A stretch of DNA of 64,000 nt from Eulemur rufifrons (taxonomy: Eukaryota; Chordata; Mammalia; Primates; Lemuridae): contig NC_090990.1 of NCBI RefSeq assembly GCF_041146395.1, positions 50,947,501-51,011,500 of the forward strand, read 5' to 3'. Shown here piece by piece: positions 25,316-37,423 of this stretch. Below the pieces are notes generated by a model, which was given only the letters and a program-made list of their open reading frames with translations, searched no databases and was not told the DNA's origin. Every line of letters starts with the position of its first letter. Position 1 is the first letter of the stretch. The position numbers and the translations under genes are program-made.

Positions 25316-25602
25316 TATTTTAGACAGGGTCTTGCTCTGTTGCCTAGGCTAGAGTGCAGTGGCACCATCATAGCTCACTGCAACCTCAACCTCTTGGGCT
25401 CAAGTAATCCTCCAGGCTCAGCCTCCTGAGTAGTTAGGACTACAGGTGGGTGCCAACATGCCCATCTAATTTTTTAATTTTTTTGTAGAGATAGGGTCTT
25501 GCTATGTTGCCCAGGCTAGTATTGAACTCTTAGCCTCAAGCAATCTTCCCATCTGGGCCTCCCAAAGTCTAGGATTACAGGTGTGAGCCACCACACCCAG
25601 CC
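25316..25602 (-). mobile_element. AluJ-like element, reverse
   Basis: Complete older Alu dimer in reverse ('agacagggtcttgctctgtt' to 'tgtgagccaccacacccagcc'), preceded by a (TTTTA)n tract. It lies about 135 bases upstream, in gene direction, of the 25180 acceptor. Confidence 0.9.
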
Positions 25603-25829
25603 ATACCGTCCATTATTGTGTGGGCATTACTGTAGCTGAGAGTAAGATGATAAATTGAATCTTCCCTAAATTATTCCATATAGAAATATAAAAATATAGT
25701 TACTACAATATTCACTAAGTATTAATACATATTGTACATACTTACTTAAAAAAGATAAAACATTAAGAAAAGGACTGAGGGAGAAAATGAAGAAAACATG
25801 AATGGTATAATCATAAAAATATATAGACC

Positions 25830-25939
25830 ACATAGTCCCATTACTTGGGAGGCTGAGGTGAGAGGATCCCTTGAGCCCAGGAGATCAAGGCCAGCATGGG
25901 CAACATAGCAAGACGTGTGTCTCTTAAAAAAAAAAAAAT
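25830..25939 (+). mobile_element. partial Alu monomer
   Basis: Starts inside the monomer ('cccattacttgggaggctgag') and ends in poly-A after 'gggcaacatagcaagac'. It is a 5'-truncated fragment. Confidence 0.8.
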
Positions 25940-26238
25940 AGAGAATAGGCATGAGCCTATTTTACTTTGGGATCAGCATGTTATAAGCAAAGTCTTTCAG
26001 AAACAAAAACTGTGACTTCCAAACTTGCAAAAAGAAGTCAAGGATATCTACAAGCCAAATAAATTGCCCCACACTGGTTTCCACAGAAAAAAAGCACTTA
26101 ATTCAAGTCGGTATTGTTAACTCTGAAGTTGTAAATTTATTACATGTTGAATATACCATATATAATGATATTAATGATACAATTTTTTTCAGAAATACTA
26201 CAAGATAAATTTTCTACACCTATTATAATTAAGCTAAC

Positions 26239-26337
26239 CTTATGCCCTCTGTAGGTATCTAGGTATTGTTCATTATATGAACAAGAACATTTGTGAATAT
26301 GACCTTCTTCAGTGCCAGCCAAATAGATATTTGTGTC
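26239..26337 (-). CDS. DNAI4: DNAI4 exon: WD-repeat segment
   Basis: A 99-base exon, phase 0 at both ends, coding DTNIYLAGTEEGHIHKCSCS then YNEQYLDTYRGHK. The acceptor is TTGTAG at 26339-26338 and the donor is GTTAGC. YLAGTEEGHIHKC is a typical inner part of a WD blade and YRGHKGPV joins the next exon, where GH is the common blade start. The donor departs from consensus at +3 and +4, so this is the weakest junction in the gene. Skipping would keep frame. Confidence 0.94.
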
Positions 26338-26735
26338 CTACAACACAAGAAATCAAAATGCATATTAGTAAGTGTGTTAAATAGAAGGTTAGACAATTTA
26401 GAATCTATTAAAATCAATTCAAAAACCCAAACAAGAAATACTATCTTGAATTGAGGTGTCTGATGTCTTTTTTTTCTGTCATGATTTTATAATAATGAAA
26501 CTACCTGAAGACTACTATGCAAAAGAAAATATATATTCGTCCTTTGCTAGAATAGAGGGTAGCATTTAATATCTAGTCTAGAAGTTATATAGAAAAACTC
26601 TGGCTTAAATGAGGAAGAAACTTTCTAACATTAGAGCTTCTTGACAATGGAACTAGCAGTCCAGGAAAATAGTAAGTAACAGTAAATAGTAAGCTCTTTC
26701 ATTAGAACAAGTAAAAGAGAAGACAAATATGCAGT

Positions 26736-26884
26736 TTTATTTTATTTTATTTTTTAGACAAGGTCTCACTCTGTGACCCAGATTAGAGTGCAGTGGTACG
26801 ATGATAGCTCACTGCAACCTCAAACTCCTGGGCTCAAGTGATCCTCCTGCCTCAGCTTCCAGACAAGCACCACTACATCTGGCA
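26736..26884 (-). mobile_element. partial Alu, reverse
   Basis: Reverse Alu left-arm-like fragment ('agacaaggtctcactctgtg' to 'gacaagcaccactacatctgg') after a (TTTTA)n tract. The second arm is missing. Confidence 0.8.
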
Positions 26885-26934
26885 GTTTTCAGTTACATGA
26901 TACAGCACAATTTCCACCAAAATGATATTACCAA

Positions 26935-27480
26935 TTTACATTCACTGTCAGTATATAAAAATTCCCTTTGACTCACATTCTCTTCAACAGTTGGGTTACA
27001 TCAGAAATCTTAAATGTTGCCATTCTATTAGATGTAAAATTGTATCTCATGACTTTAAGTCCCATTTATATAAATATTAACAAGGTTGAACACTTTATGT
27101 TTATTGACCATCTGTGTTTCTTCTTCTGTTTATGTCTCTTGACCATTTTACTAATAATCTGTCTTTTTCATATTCATTTGTGTAAGCTCTTTACATATTC
27201 TAGATTCTATTGCTTTGTCTATAACATATGTAGCAAATATCTTCTCCCAGTGTATGGCTTATCTTTTTACTTTCCTTATACTGTCTTTGATAAACAGAAG
27301 TTCTCATTTTTTGTTACATTTAGCATCTTTTGTGCTTTGTTTAAGAAATCTTTCCATATCTTGAGGTCATAGAGATATTTTCCTATATTTTCTTCTAAAA
27401 GCTTTTTGTGTATAATAGTGTAGAAATCTAATTCCTTTTTGAAAAAATATGGATAATGATTACCCCAACACTATTTATAA
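26935..27480 (-). mobile_element. L1 ORF2 3' region fragment, reverse
   Basis: Reverse L1 wording: 'attctcttcaacagttgggt', 'gctctttacatattctagat', 'caaatatcttctcccagtgt', 'tttgtgctttgtttaagaaat'. The 134-residue plus frame 26968-27372 is antisense to L1 and not a gene. Confidence 0.85.
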
Positions 27481-27776
27481 GTGGTCATCTTTCTCTAGGG
27501 ATCTTCAAGGTCACTGTCAAAAGTTGGATTTCCCTGTAAATAAACTCTGAAACTCTGAAATTTCATGTAAGAGGTTTATTGGGAAATACGCTCAGGAACA
27601 ATCTCTATGAGAGAAACAGGAATGGACAGATATTTAAGTTGAACTGTGAAGCAACTGCACCTGAGGGCTCAGTCCGACCTATAAGAAGCTCTGGAGAGAG
27701 GATGGCCCTTCAGAGTCCTGCCTTAAGGCCAGGAGGCCAGACATTTTATACATGTCCACTTTAATAAACCAGTCAA

Positions 27777-30700
27777 AAAAGATGAAGGATTCAAATCAGA
27801 TCATATCAATAATCAAACTAAATACAAATGGTCTTAGCATTACAATTAAAAGCCAGAGATTTTAAGGTTGTATAAAAAAGCAAGATCCAACTATATGCTG
27901 CCTACAAAAAAACTACTTTAAATATAAAGAAAAAGAATCACAGCAGCAACAAAAATAAATGAATGGGACATGATTAAATTAAAAAGCTTCTGCACAGCCA
28001 AAGAAACAGTCCAGAGAATAAACAGACCACCTACAGAATGGGAAAAAATTTTTGCATACTACACATCAGATAAAGGACTGATAACAAGAATCTATTTAGA
28101 ACTCAGGAAAATCAGCAAGAAAAAATCAAGCAACCCTATCAAAAAGTGGGCAAAGGACATGAATAGAAATTTTTCAAAAGAAGATATAAAAATGGCTAAC
28201 AAACATATGAAAAAGTGTTCAACATCTCTAATCATCAGGGAAGTGCAAATCAAAACCACAATGAGATATCACTTAACCCCAGTGAGAATGGCCTTTATCA
28301 AAAAAACCCAAAACAACACATGTTGGCGTGGGTGTGGAGAGACAGGAACACTAATACACTGCTGGTGGGACTGCAAACTAGTGCAACCTCTGTGGAAAGC
28401 ATTATGGAGGTATCTTAAACAGATTCAAGTAGACCTGCCATTTGACCCAGCAATCCCATTACTGGGCATTACCCAAAGGAAAAAAGGTCATTCTGTAACA
28501 AAGGCACGTGTACCCAAATGTTTATAGCAGCACAATTCACAATAGCAAAGATGTGGAAACAACCCAAATGCCCATCAATACATGATTGGATTAGTAAACT
28601 GTGGTATATGTATACCATGGAATACTACTCAGCTATAAGGAATGATGAAGATACAACATCTCTATGGTTCTCCTGGAGAGAGTTGGAACCCATTATATTA
28701 AGTGAAGTATCCCAAGAATGGAAAAACAAGCATCACATGTACTCACCAGAAAATTGGTTTCCTTGATCATCACCTAAATACAAATCTGGAAACGACACCA
28801 ATTGGACATCAGACTGAGGTGGGGGGTGGGGGAGGGGATGGGGGTATGCCTACACAATGAGTGCATTGCGCACCGTTTGGGGAGTGGTAACACTTGAAGG
28901 TCCAGACTCGGGAAAGGGGGGGTGGGGAAAAAAATATGAAACTATTGTTTTTAACTTGCACTGTTCACTTAATAATTTATCATGAATATTTCCCATATTA
29001 TTTCATATCATTGTACAAGAAATAATGTATACATTATGAGGACATACTGTATCTAACAAGATATACTGTTAGACTCTTTGATTCTGTAAAATTAAATAAA
29101 AAAAAAAAAGTAAAAAATAAAAAAAAAATAAAAAAAAAAATAAAAAAAAATAAATAAATATAAAGAAAAAGGATGAAAAATAATAAACCATGCTAACACT
29201 AGTGAAAAGAAAGCTAGAGTTTCTACATTAATATGAAACTAAGTAGATTTCAGAGTAAAGAATATTACCAGTTATGAATAAGGCTATTTCATAATGATAA
29301 GGGAGTTGATTAATCAAAAGGACATAACAATTCCAAACATGTATGTATGTACCTAATAACAAAGCATCAAGATACACAAAGCAAAAAATAGAACTGCACG
29401 GAAAAATACACAAATCCCTGATTATATCTGGAGACTTCAATACATCTCTCTCAATAATTTTTGGAAAAAGTAGGCAGAAAATCAGCAAAGATATAGTAAA
29501 CTAGAACAACACTATGAACTAACTTAACCTGATTGACATTTAAAGAACACTCCACTCAACAATAGCAGAATATACATTTTTCTTAGGTGCACAGGGAATA
29601 TTTAGTAATATAGACCATATTCCGGGCTTTATAACAAATCTTAATAAATTCAAAAGGATTAAGGTTATAAAAAGTATGTTCTCTGATCATGGTGGGATTA
29701 AATTAGAAATCAATAACAGAAAGATATTTGGAAACTAAATAACATACTTCTAAATAACATATCTATCAAACAAGACATCAAAGAAGAAATTGGAAAGTAT
29801 TTTGAACAGAATGAAATGAAAATATAACATGTCAGAATTTTGGGGATGCTGACAAAGCAGTACTTAGAGGGAATGTTATAGCACAAATACCTATATTAAA
29901 AAAGAACAAAGGCTGCAAATCAATGGCCTTAGCTACCATCTTAAGAAACTAGAAAAATAAAAGCAAATTAAAACCAAATAAACAGAAGAAAGGAAATAAT
30001 AAAGATCAAAATGGAAATCAGTGATATAGAAAACAAAAAAAAATAGTGAAAATCAAATCAAAAGCTATTTCTTTGTGATCTATAAAATTGATAAACTAGC
30101 CAGACTAATCAGCAAAAAAGAAGACATTAATACATAGTCTACACTTAATTTAAAAGATAGTAAGGGAATATTATTTTGCCAATAAATTCAACAACTTAAA
30201 CAAAATAAACAAATTCTTTAAAAGATACAAATTATTAAAGCTCACTCAAGAAGATATAGACAGCCATAATAACCTTACATATGTTAAAAATTTGAATTTG
30301 TAGTTAAAAGTTAGAAATCTTCCCACAAAGAAAACTCCAGGCCTGGATAGTTAATTCTATCAAATATGTAACGAAGAAATAATACCAATTTTATGTAAAT
30401 TCTTTAAAAATATTCCTTGGGGCCAGCATTACCCTGATACCAAAATCAGAAGACAACACAAGAAAACTACAGATCAATATCCTTTACAAAGATGCAAAAA
30501 TTCTAAACAAAATTTTGGAATGTCAAATTCAAATTCAAAGTATATTAAAAAGGTACTAAATAATTATCAAATGGAGTTTATTCCAGGAATAAACATTCAA
30601 AAAAATTAATCAGTATAATTCACCATACTAACAAACTTAAAAAGAAAAACTATATGATCATCTTAATAGATACAGAACAATCATTTGACAAAATCCAACA

Positions 30701-30977
30701 TCCATTCCTGATAAAAACATTCAACCAGCTAAGAATGTAATGCAACTTCCTTAACCTGATTAACTGCATCTACAAAAAACTTTCAGCTGGCATCATTCTT
30801 AATAGTGAAAGATTGAATGCTTTTCCCCTAAGATCAGGAACAATATAGGAATGTCTGCTTGTATCATTGTACGGGAGATTCTAACCAGTGCAATCGTGCA
30901 AGAAAAAGAAGTAAGAGGCAACAAGATTAGAAAGGAAAAAGTAAAATTGCCTTTATGTACAGAGCACATGATATCTC
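27777..30977 (+). mobile_element. old L1 ORF2 fragment, interrupted
   Basis: Old L1 sequence with endonuclease and reverse-transcriptase region wording ('gcaagatccaactatatgctgcc', 'gaccatattccgggct', 'gttctctgatcatggtggg', 'aaaagaacaaaggctgcaaat'). It is cut at 27936-29155 by a younger L1 and bordered at 30978 by a MaLR LTR. Many stops are present, so it is not coding. Confidence 0.88.
27936..29155 (+). mobile_element. younger 5'-truncated L1 with target duplication
   Basis: About 1.2 kb L1 3' end: the ORF2 tail (frame 27970-28527, then a frame change and 28518-28766), a G-rich stretch at 28818-28845, a lineage-specific 3' region and a long A-rich tail. It is flanked by a perfect 16-base duplication AAATATAAAGAAAAAG (27920-27935 and 29156-29171). 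ORF2 is truncated and frameshifted, so it cannot move on its own. It sits inside an older L1. Confidence 0.93.
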
Positions 30978-31395
30978 TAATATAGTTTGGATACTTAGCC
31001 TCTCCAAACCTCTTGAAATTTGATCCCCAGTGTTGTATGTGGGGCCTTATGGGAAGTGTTTGGGTCATGGGAGCAGATCTTGCATGAATGAATAGCTTGG
31101 TGTTCTCCCACCAGAATGAGTGAGTTCTTGCTTTATTAGTTCATGCTGGAGCTGGTGGTTTAAAAGAGCCTGGCACCACCTCTTCTCTCTTGTGCCTTCT
31201 CTTGCCACGTGACACACCTGCTCCCCCTTCATCTTCCACATTGATTGGAAGCTCCTTGAAGCTTTCACCAGAAGTAGATGCTGGTGCCATGCTTCTTGTA
31301 CAGTCTGCAGAACTGTGACTCAAATAAACCTCTTTTCTTTATAAATTACCCAGCCTCAGGTATTCCTTTATAGCAATGCAAAACAGACTAATACA
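30978..31395 (+). mobile_element. MaLR solo LTR (MST/MLT1A-like)
   Basis: Complete LTR from 'taatatagtttggatact' to 'gcaaaacagactaatac', with 'tttgggtcatgggagcagat' and an internal AATAAA ('caaataaacctcttttct'). The 5-base flanks ATCTC / ATCTT are an almost perfect target duplication. No internal retroviral sequence remains. Short frames inside it are not genes. Confidence 0.88.
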
Positions 31396-31429
31396 ATCTT
31401 GAATTCCTTATGTCAAGGACATTTCTAGG

Positions 31430-31610
31430 ACACCAGACTAGATTTTCTCAACTTGGCACTATTGACAGTTTGGACAAGATTATTCTTTGTTGGGAAGTGT
31501 GGAGTAGCAAGATTGTGGTGGCTGTCTGTACACTGTAAGACACTGCCAAACATTCTCTGGTGAGAAAATCCACCCCTCCCCGCCCACATTGAGAACTACA
31601 TTTCTAGAGT
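31430..31610 (+). mobile_element. MER5-like DNA transposon relic
   Basis: Matches the non-autonomous hAT (MER5A-type) wording: 'ttggcactattgacagtttgg', 'attctttgttgg', 'ctgtacactgtaagacac', 'cattgagaactac'. It carries no coding potential. Confidence 0.75.
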
Positions 31611-32543
31611 CAAAGTGAAGGTGCATTAATAGGAATTTGAGAATGAAGGCAGTTAGAAGATGGCTAAAGTAATAAAATAATAAAGACCTGAATTACATTA
31701 GCAATAGTAGGCTTGGACTAGAAGGAAAGGGATGATAAGATTTAAGTATCATTTGGATAACAGGGTAGAATAGAGAAGGAGCTCATTTTGGTTTGCATAC
31801 TGAGGTACATGTGGTGTCACTAAAGAGATGATCATATTACATGTAACAGAAAACATGGGCTATGTTTTCTTAAAAATCTGTCATAGTGGCTGAATTTTCT
31901 GATTCCAAAGTACTTCTAAATAAAAAGAATTAGAAAAAGCAGAACTTCATTAACTGTGCTCTGATTTAATTCTGGTCTTGATAAACATGAACTTAGGATA
32001 TCCCAAATCCTGAGAGTCACTCACATTGAAATGTAGAGGACTGTATATAGGGGATTAGGTTTCTCTTAAGTATAATAGAGCAGCAGAATGGCCAAGAGGG
32101 GTAAGGAGAGGCAAGTTTAATTTCTCAAGTTTCTCAAGTTAAGCATGAAAGTGTAGAAAGTCCTTCCCTAGTTCCTCAGAAATATGTACCTTTTGTCTAT
32201 CTGAAAAAGCAGATAAAGGTCATATGAAAGCTAACCAGAATGTTCTATTCCACCTTAGGCTGGCAGCTACAGCTACGTTTATTTTTTCACAGAGTTCTGC
32301 AACCATCACCCAAAAAAGAAACTCCATAATCATTAGTAGACATTCCCATTTCTCCTCCCTGCCCATCTATTCTCTTTCTACCATCCCCCAGCCCCCGGCA
32401 ATCACTTATCTACTTTCTGTCTCTCTGTATTAGGCACAATATTCATTAACATGCTAACATTTTGTCTTATTTTATATCTTAATACACTTCAATTTTTGAA
32501 AATTGTTATATGCAATAGTAAACAATGGATTGAAATAATTTAC
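31611..32543. other. DNAI4 intron stretch, nothing recognised
   Basis: Intron sequence between the MER5-like relic and the exon at 32665-32544. I see no repeat or gene. The open frames at 32224-32433 and 32451-32654 show no family features. Confidence 0.45.
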
Positions 32544-32665
32544 CTTGGGATGAAAAGCAAAACACATTCCAGGAGCCTGTCGAGATATCAAGGCTTCACC
32601 TTTCTTTTCCTTTTCCCCTCCTTTTTTGTTGGTGCCAGAAGTAGTTCGTTTTAATCGCATCAAAT
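32544..32665 (-). CDS. DNAI4: DNAI4 exon: basic linker and blade start
   Basis: The acceptor is TTTAAAG at 32667-32666. AT completes the split GAT (Asp), then the exon reads LMRLKRTTSGTNKKGGEKEK, a basic low-complexity loop, and ends APGMCFAFHPK in phase 0 before GTAAAT. It bridges two propeller blades (visible residues about 366-406). The loop length and charge match the human protein from memory, with changes at a few positions (SGT in place of AAS). Confidence 0.94.
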
Positions 32666-32946
32666 CTTTAAACAAAAAAATACATAACTTGTTATTTACC
32701 ACAGAAAAAGCACTACAAATATCATGTGTATCTCTTCTGCAAACAATATTCCATTTCTACCATCTTTGGCATATGATCAGGTTAAAATTACCAAATACTA
32801 GAACTAGATGCTTAGAAAAACAATGACCACACCTATTTTTTTTTATATTGGCCAGCTCAAAATCTGTCACCTTTCACACATAGTTCAGTAGGAATTTTTA
32901 AATCAGCACATAATAAGAGGAAGACAATTTGATATTCTTTATTTAC

Positions 32947-33104
32947 CATGACAGTCCAGTCCTTTCCGTATAACCCATTTGGAGATTCTTCCGTCTGCTG
33001 ATATAGAAACTAGTATTTCTCTTTTGTCATCACCTGTTGTTCCTCGATCTTGTTCTATCCACTGTAGTTGCCATACAGGTCCCAAATGTTTTTGAGGTGA
33101 TTCA
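32947..33104 (-). CDS. DNAI4: DNAI4 exon: WD repeat
   Basis: The acceptor is GGTTTCAG at 33106-33105. One base completes AG|T (Ser), then the exon reads ESPQKHLGPVWQLQWIEQDR and on to ILVSISADGRISKWVIRKGLDCH, and ends with G in phase 1 before GTAAAT. HLGPVWQLQW opens and SADGRISKWV closes a WD blade (visible residues about 314-365). No open frame of useful length flags this exon. It was found from splice sites and translation. Confidence 0.95.
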
Positions 33105-33352
33105 CTGAAACCGGGCAAAATACTAAATACAGAATCATCATCATAAGTTTTTAAAGGCCTTAGAGTATAAGTGATAGGACAGATCCCTAGACAATCGTGA
33201 CCTACTTAAATAATAATGCTTTTATTGTTCAAAACTGGGTTTTTATTTTAAATATTTTGAAATATAGGAATCACTTTACCACCTAACATTCACTGCTGTT
33301 TTTCTCATTTCCTATAAAAGCGAAATTTTACTGGCCTTTAATTATATAAGCT

Positions 33353-33688
<336 letters not shown>

Positions 33689-34074
33689 CTATCATAACAG
33701 GAACACAAAAGCGAATATTTTCTTTCTTTTCAGAATCTACTTTTCTTATTCTATTCATTCTCTCATAGTTTAGTTGTGTAAATTCTGACTTTTACTTTAT
33801 TTTATATACATTGAATATAAGTATCTTCATCTTTATAAAGACTTTTTTTTCATGGCTTAAATCAATTAGTCATTTAAGTCTTATTCAGGTAAATAATTCT
33901 TCTTCTATATTTCCAGATTGCCCAATGGATTGATTCTATGATAGAGATCTAAATTTTTTTCTGAAAAATGAAAATCACTTATCAGATTACTGACTTTTTT
34001 CCTATCAGATTAATAGAGTATTCTGTTCCTAGAACTGACTTCCTTGATTTTTTACAAATTTTTATACAAACCCT

Positions 34075-34230
34075 CCAGTGCAATAGTTCTGAACATTTTA
34101 AAAAACATAGATGTCTTTGATTATTTGGTAAAAATTCTGGACTCTCTTTCCAGAAACAAGACAAAGGCCCATGCTTATAAAACTGCAAATAATTCCAAAG
34201 TTAAGTTTAAGAACCCCTGCTTTAATGACT
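34075..34230. repeat. possible hAT-like relic
   Basis: The ends 'caatagttctgaaca' and 'gtttaagaacccctgc' are partly inverted and resemble hAT-Charlie termini. The interior is not recognised. Low confidence. Confidence 0.35.
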
Positions 34231-34369
34231 ATTTCCTGTTCTAGCTAAGTTATTCAAACACTGATACAAATGTATCACTTCATTTTAGCCCCATTGGTCT
34301 CTTGTTCATTACAAAAACCTAATCTATTTGAATATTTTTCAACTTTAACTTTTTGGTTTTCTCAGTATA

Positions 34370-34620
34370 ACTCATTCATTCATTCATTAGTAAGCAAACA
34401 TTTACTGTACTCCTGTTACATGCCAATATTGTGTTACATACTGAGGAACAAAGGTAAGTAAGACTCAATCCTTGCTTTCAAGGAGCTTATACTCTCCTCA
34501 GGAAGATATAGATATAATTGATATACAGTGTGATGAGTGTTCTGATAAAGGTGTGTATAGGATGCACAAAAGAAACAAATGGGAAGGTTTCCTGGAGAAG
34601 GTTATACCAAAGTAATAGTT
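34370..34620 (+). repeat. ancient L2/MIR-class interspersed repeat
   Basis: Wording such as 'ttactgtactcctgttacatgcc', 'tcaaggagcttatactct' and 'ggtttcctggagaaggtt' recurs in many mammalian introns. I cannot name the class with certainty. Confidence 0.5.
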
Positions 34621-34884
34621 TAAGATAAGCATGAGCTGTTTTTTTCTTTTTTTTTTTTTAAAGAAAAGCCAAAAGAAGTTTACTGATGAAGTGGGCAGAG
34701 AAGATGAAGGAGATACTATGACAGCATTCCAGCAGGAGAGAATATAAGGAATTATTAAATGTTTCAAAAATGATGGTATCACTCTCAACAACAACATAAC
34801 TAGTCACTCAAAACTAAATAATATTCAAATAAATGTTCCTGAAAAAGCAAGTATTGTATAGTTATCTAATTCTTGTGTTCTCAC

Positions 34885-35036
34885 CTGCTATCCAAAACCG
34901 GAACGCTACTGTTGTTCTGTACATTATAAATGGCAATTGTGCCATTGTGGTAGCCAACTGCTAAAAGGTTAGGTGCTCCAATTGAAAAATCCACAGCAGT
35001 AACTCCAAATGGACTCTGATAAATACGTTCTGGCCA
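34885..35036 (-). CDS. DNAI4: DNAI4 exon: WD repeat
   Basis: The acceptor is TTATTTAG at 35038-35037, phase 0. The exon reads WPERIYQSPFGVTAVDFSIG, then APNLLAVGYHNGTIAIYNVQ, and ends VPVLDS plus AG in phase 2 before GTGAGA. It forms a complete blade (GVTAVDF start, IAIYNV end; visible residues about 263-312). Two oppositely oriented lemur-type Alus flank it, one on each side. Confidence 0.95.
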
Positions 35037-35292
35037 CTAAATAAAAAAACGATTATATTAAATTCTCATCTTGTTTTGCAGACCACAGTAGGGCAGGATA
35101 TGATGGTGGCTGAGACTAGTCTGGTGGCAGTGGGTATGTGAGAAGAGTTAGTCCACATACAGTTATTCCTATTTTCCTAATGTTCAGTATAGATTAGAAT
35201 CAAATCTCAATTAGTCATTTCCTTTACCATGAATTCTCAGCATTCTGTAGCTTTAAAAAATACAACATGGGCTTCTATAATAATTATCATAT

Positions 35293-35632
35293 TTTTTTTT
35301 TTTTTTTTTTTGAGACAGAGTCTCACTCTGTTGCCCGGGCTAGAGTGAGTGCCGTGGCGTCAGCCTTGCTCACAGCAACCTCAAACTCCTGGGCTTAAGC
35401 GATCCTACTGCCTCAGCCTCCCGAGTAGCTGGGACTACAGGCATGAGCCACCATGCCCGGCTAATTTTTTTGTATATATATATTTTAGTTGTCCATATAA
35501 TTTCTTTCTATTTTTAGTAGAGACGGGGTCTCACTCTTGCTCAGGCTGGTCTCGAACTCCTGACCTCGAGCGATCCACCCGCCTCGGCCTCCCAGAGTGC
35601 TAGGATTACAGGCGTGAGCCACCGCGCCCGGC
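35293..35632 (-). mobile_element. strepsirrhine-type Alu, reverse, full dimer
   Basis: Reverse dimer with a poly-T head, the lemur-type segment in reverse ('tatattttagttgtccatataatttctttct' region near 35475-35512) and ends 'accgcgcccggc'. CATATTTT on both sides is a likely target duplication. The frames 35349-35603 and 35485-35673 are translations of it. Confidence 0.94.
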
Positions 35633-36609
35633 ATATTTTGATAATCTTTCAGCAGGTTTAGTATGATCATCACATACCTACTTTCTTTTGGAAAGAAAAA
35701 TGGGCAGCAAACAAATCATCTAGCATATATTCTGTCTTCCAGTATTTGTTTCAGATGCTTGTGTTATCTAATCGTTTCTAAACAATGAACAGAAAAAGCT
35801 CCAAAACTCTCTAAGGTACTCTGTTCTATAGCCCATCAAGAGTTTTTATGTTTTATTTTTTAAATTTTGTTCTGTTTTTAATATCTAATCTAAATCTTTT
35901 CCTGTTACAAACCACTTACATGAAAAGAAGACAAGCTACTGATGATGAATCTTGTGTCAATCCTTCCATATTTAAAATTGCTTCTTCCTTTCTTTTATGC
36001 TATTAAACCTACTTCCTGACATAGTGGGGCTATTTATAAAAATTTTAATCATTTTTATATGCTCTTCTGACCCTTCACTAAGTTTTCCACGTCACATTTC
36101 ATTGTGAATTAAAACCAAATGTAAAACTTTAAAGATTGACTAGTACCTTCCAACCAAAAAAAAAAAAAAAAAAAAACACTGTGATTCTTATTCATTCTCT
36201 TTGAAAATTTCGTGGATAGTAAGAAGGTCATATTAATCTACTCTGTATCTATTGAGGATAGAAGAGATCAGGTGGTAAGAAAGTAGTCATATGTTAAGAA
36301 ATAACCAAGTATTTTAAAAAAAACATGTTATTTTCAAAGGATTTCCATTTGCAGATTCATTCTTCTTTATAATTATCTATGATAATCAACAATGGTTCAA
36401 CTACACCATCAAATCTAACAGCATAAAAGAGATGCTCAATAAATATTTATTGAGTGGCTCCATAAATGAATTCTCTTTATCCTATGCCAACAAGAAGAAA
36501 TTTTAATTGTTATGAAATTTGTTTAATTATTATATACAATTATATATTTTATGAGAACCTGTGTCAACAGCTACTAAATCTAAATGTTTCATATTTCTGT
36601 TTGAGTTAC

Positions 36610-36696
36610 CATGGGATTCTTTATTGACCAGCAGCAAGCCAATCCTTTTTTTTGCTCTTTAAATCCAAAGTGCCCATAGCCAACAGCCAAAAGGTC
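36610..36696 (-). CDS. DNAI4: DNAI4 exon: WD-repeat segment
   Basis: An 87-base exon, phase 0 at both ends, coding DLLAVGYGHFGFKEQKKGLA then CCWSIKNPM. The acceptor is GTTTTCAG at 36698-36697 and the donor is GTAACT. It closes the first visible blade (LLAVGYG..., CCWSIKNP in the WD position; visible residues 234-262). It is too short to stand out as an open frame. Skipping would keep frame but remove half a blade. Confidence 0.95.
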
Positions 36697-37051
36697 CTGA
36701 AAACAAGAGAAGATGGCATAAAAATATTGGCAAATGTATAAAGATATGTATTAATGAACTATGTTAAAAATGGTGTTAAGACATTTCAGTTCAGAGGGGA
36801 AAATACCAACAGACCATCTCTTTTTACTCTACACCTCCGTTTTCCTAAGCAAGTAAAATTAATCAGTGTAATGCTTCTCATTTTCAGACTGAAGAATAAA
36901 TACCTAAAAAGAACAAATTACTAAGAAGTTCTTTTACATATTGAGGTAATTTTCCAAGACTGTATTAATAATATTATATTATCTTATGGGCTTTTGAAGA
37001 TGACCTAATTATTTCAAATGTAAAATAAAAAACACTTAAGTTAAAGGCAGG

Positions 37052-37423
37052 TGCTATGGACTGAATTGTGTTCCTCCCCTCAATTCATATGTTGAAGTCC
37101 TAACTCCTAATATGATTGTATTTGGAGATAGGGCTTTTAGGAGGTAACTCAGGTTAAATGAAGTCTTAAGGGTGGGGTCCTAATCCAATAGGATTAGTGG
37201 CTTTATAAGAAGAGAAAGAGACACCAGAGCTCTCTCTCTGCCATGTAAGGACACAGCAAGAAGGCAATCATCTACAAGCCAGGAAGAGAGCTCTCACCAG
37301 GAATGTAATCAGTCAACACCTTGATCTTGGTCTCCCCAGCCTCCAGATCCATGAGAAATAAATTGCTGTTGTCTAAGCCACCCAGTCTATATTTTGCTAT
37401 GGCAGCCCAAGCTGACTAATACA
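37052..37423 (+). mobile_element. MLT1C-like solo LTR
   Basis: Complete MaLR LTR from 'tgctatggactgaattgtgt' to 'caagctgactaataca', with 'gagacaccagagctctctct' and 'gagaaataaattgctgttg' inside. A perfect 5-base duplication GCAGG flanks it (37047-37051 and 37424-37428). No internal region remains, so it is a solo LTR from recombination. Confidence 0.92.

Noticed and set aside
27970..28766. 185- and 82-residue frames that look like a protein gene
   Set aside because: They are the L1 ORF2 C-terminal part, truncated at the 5' end and in two different frames, within an insertion with target duplications.
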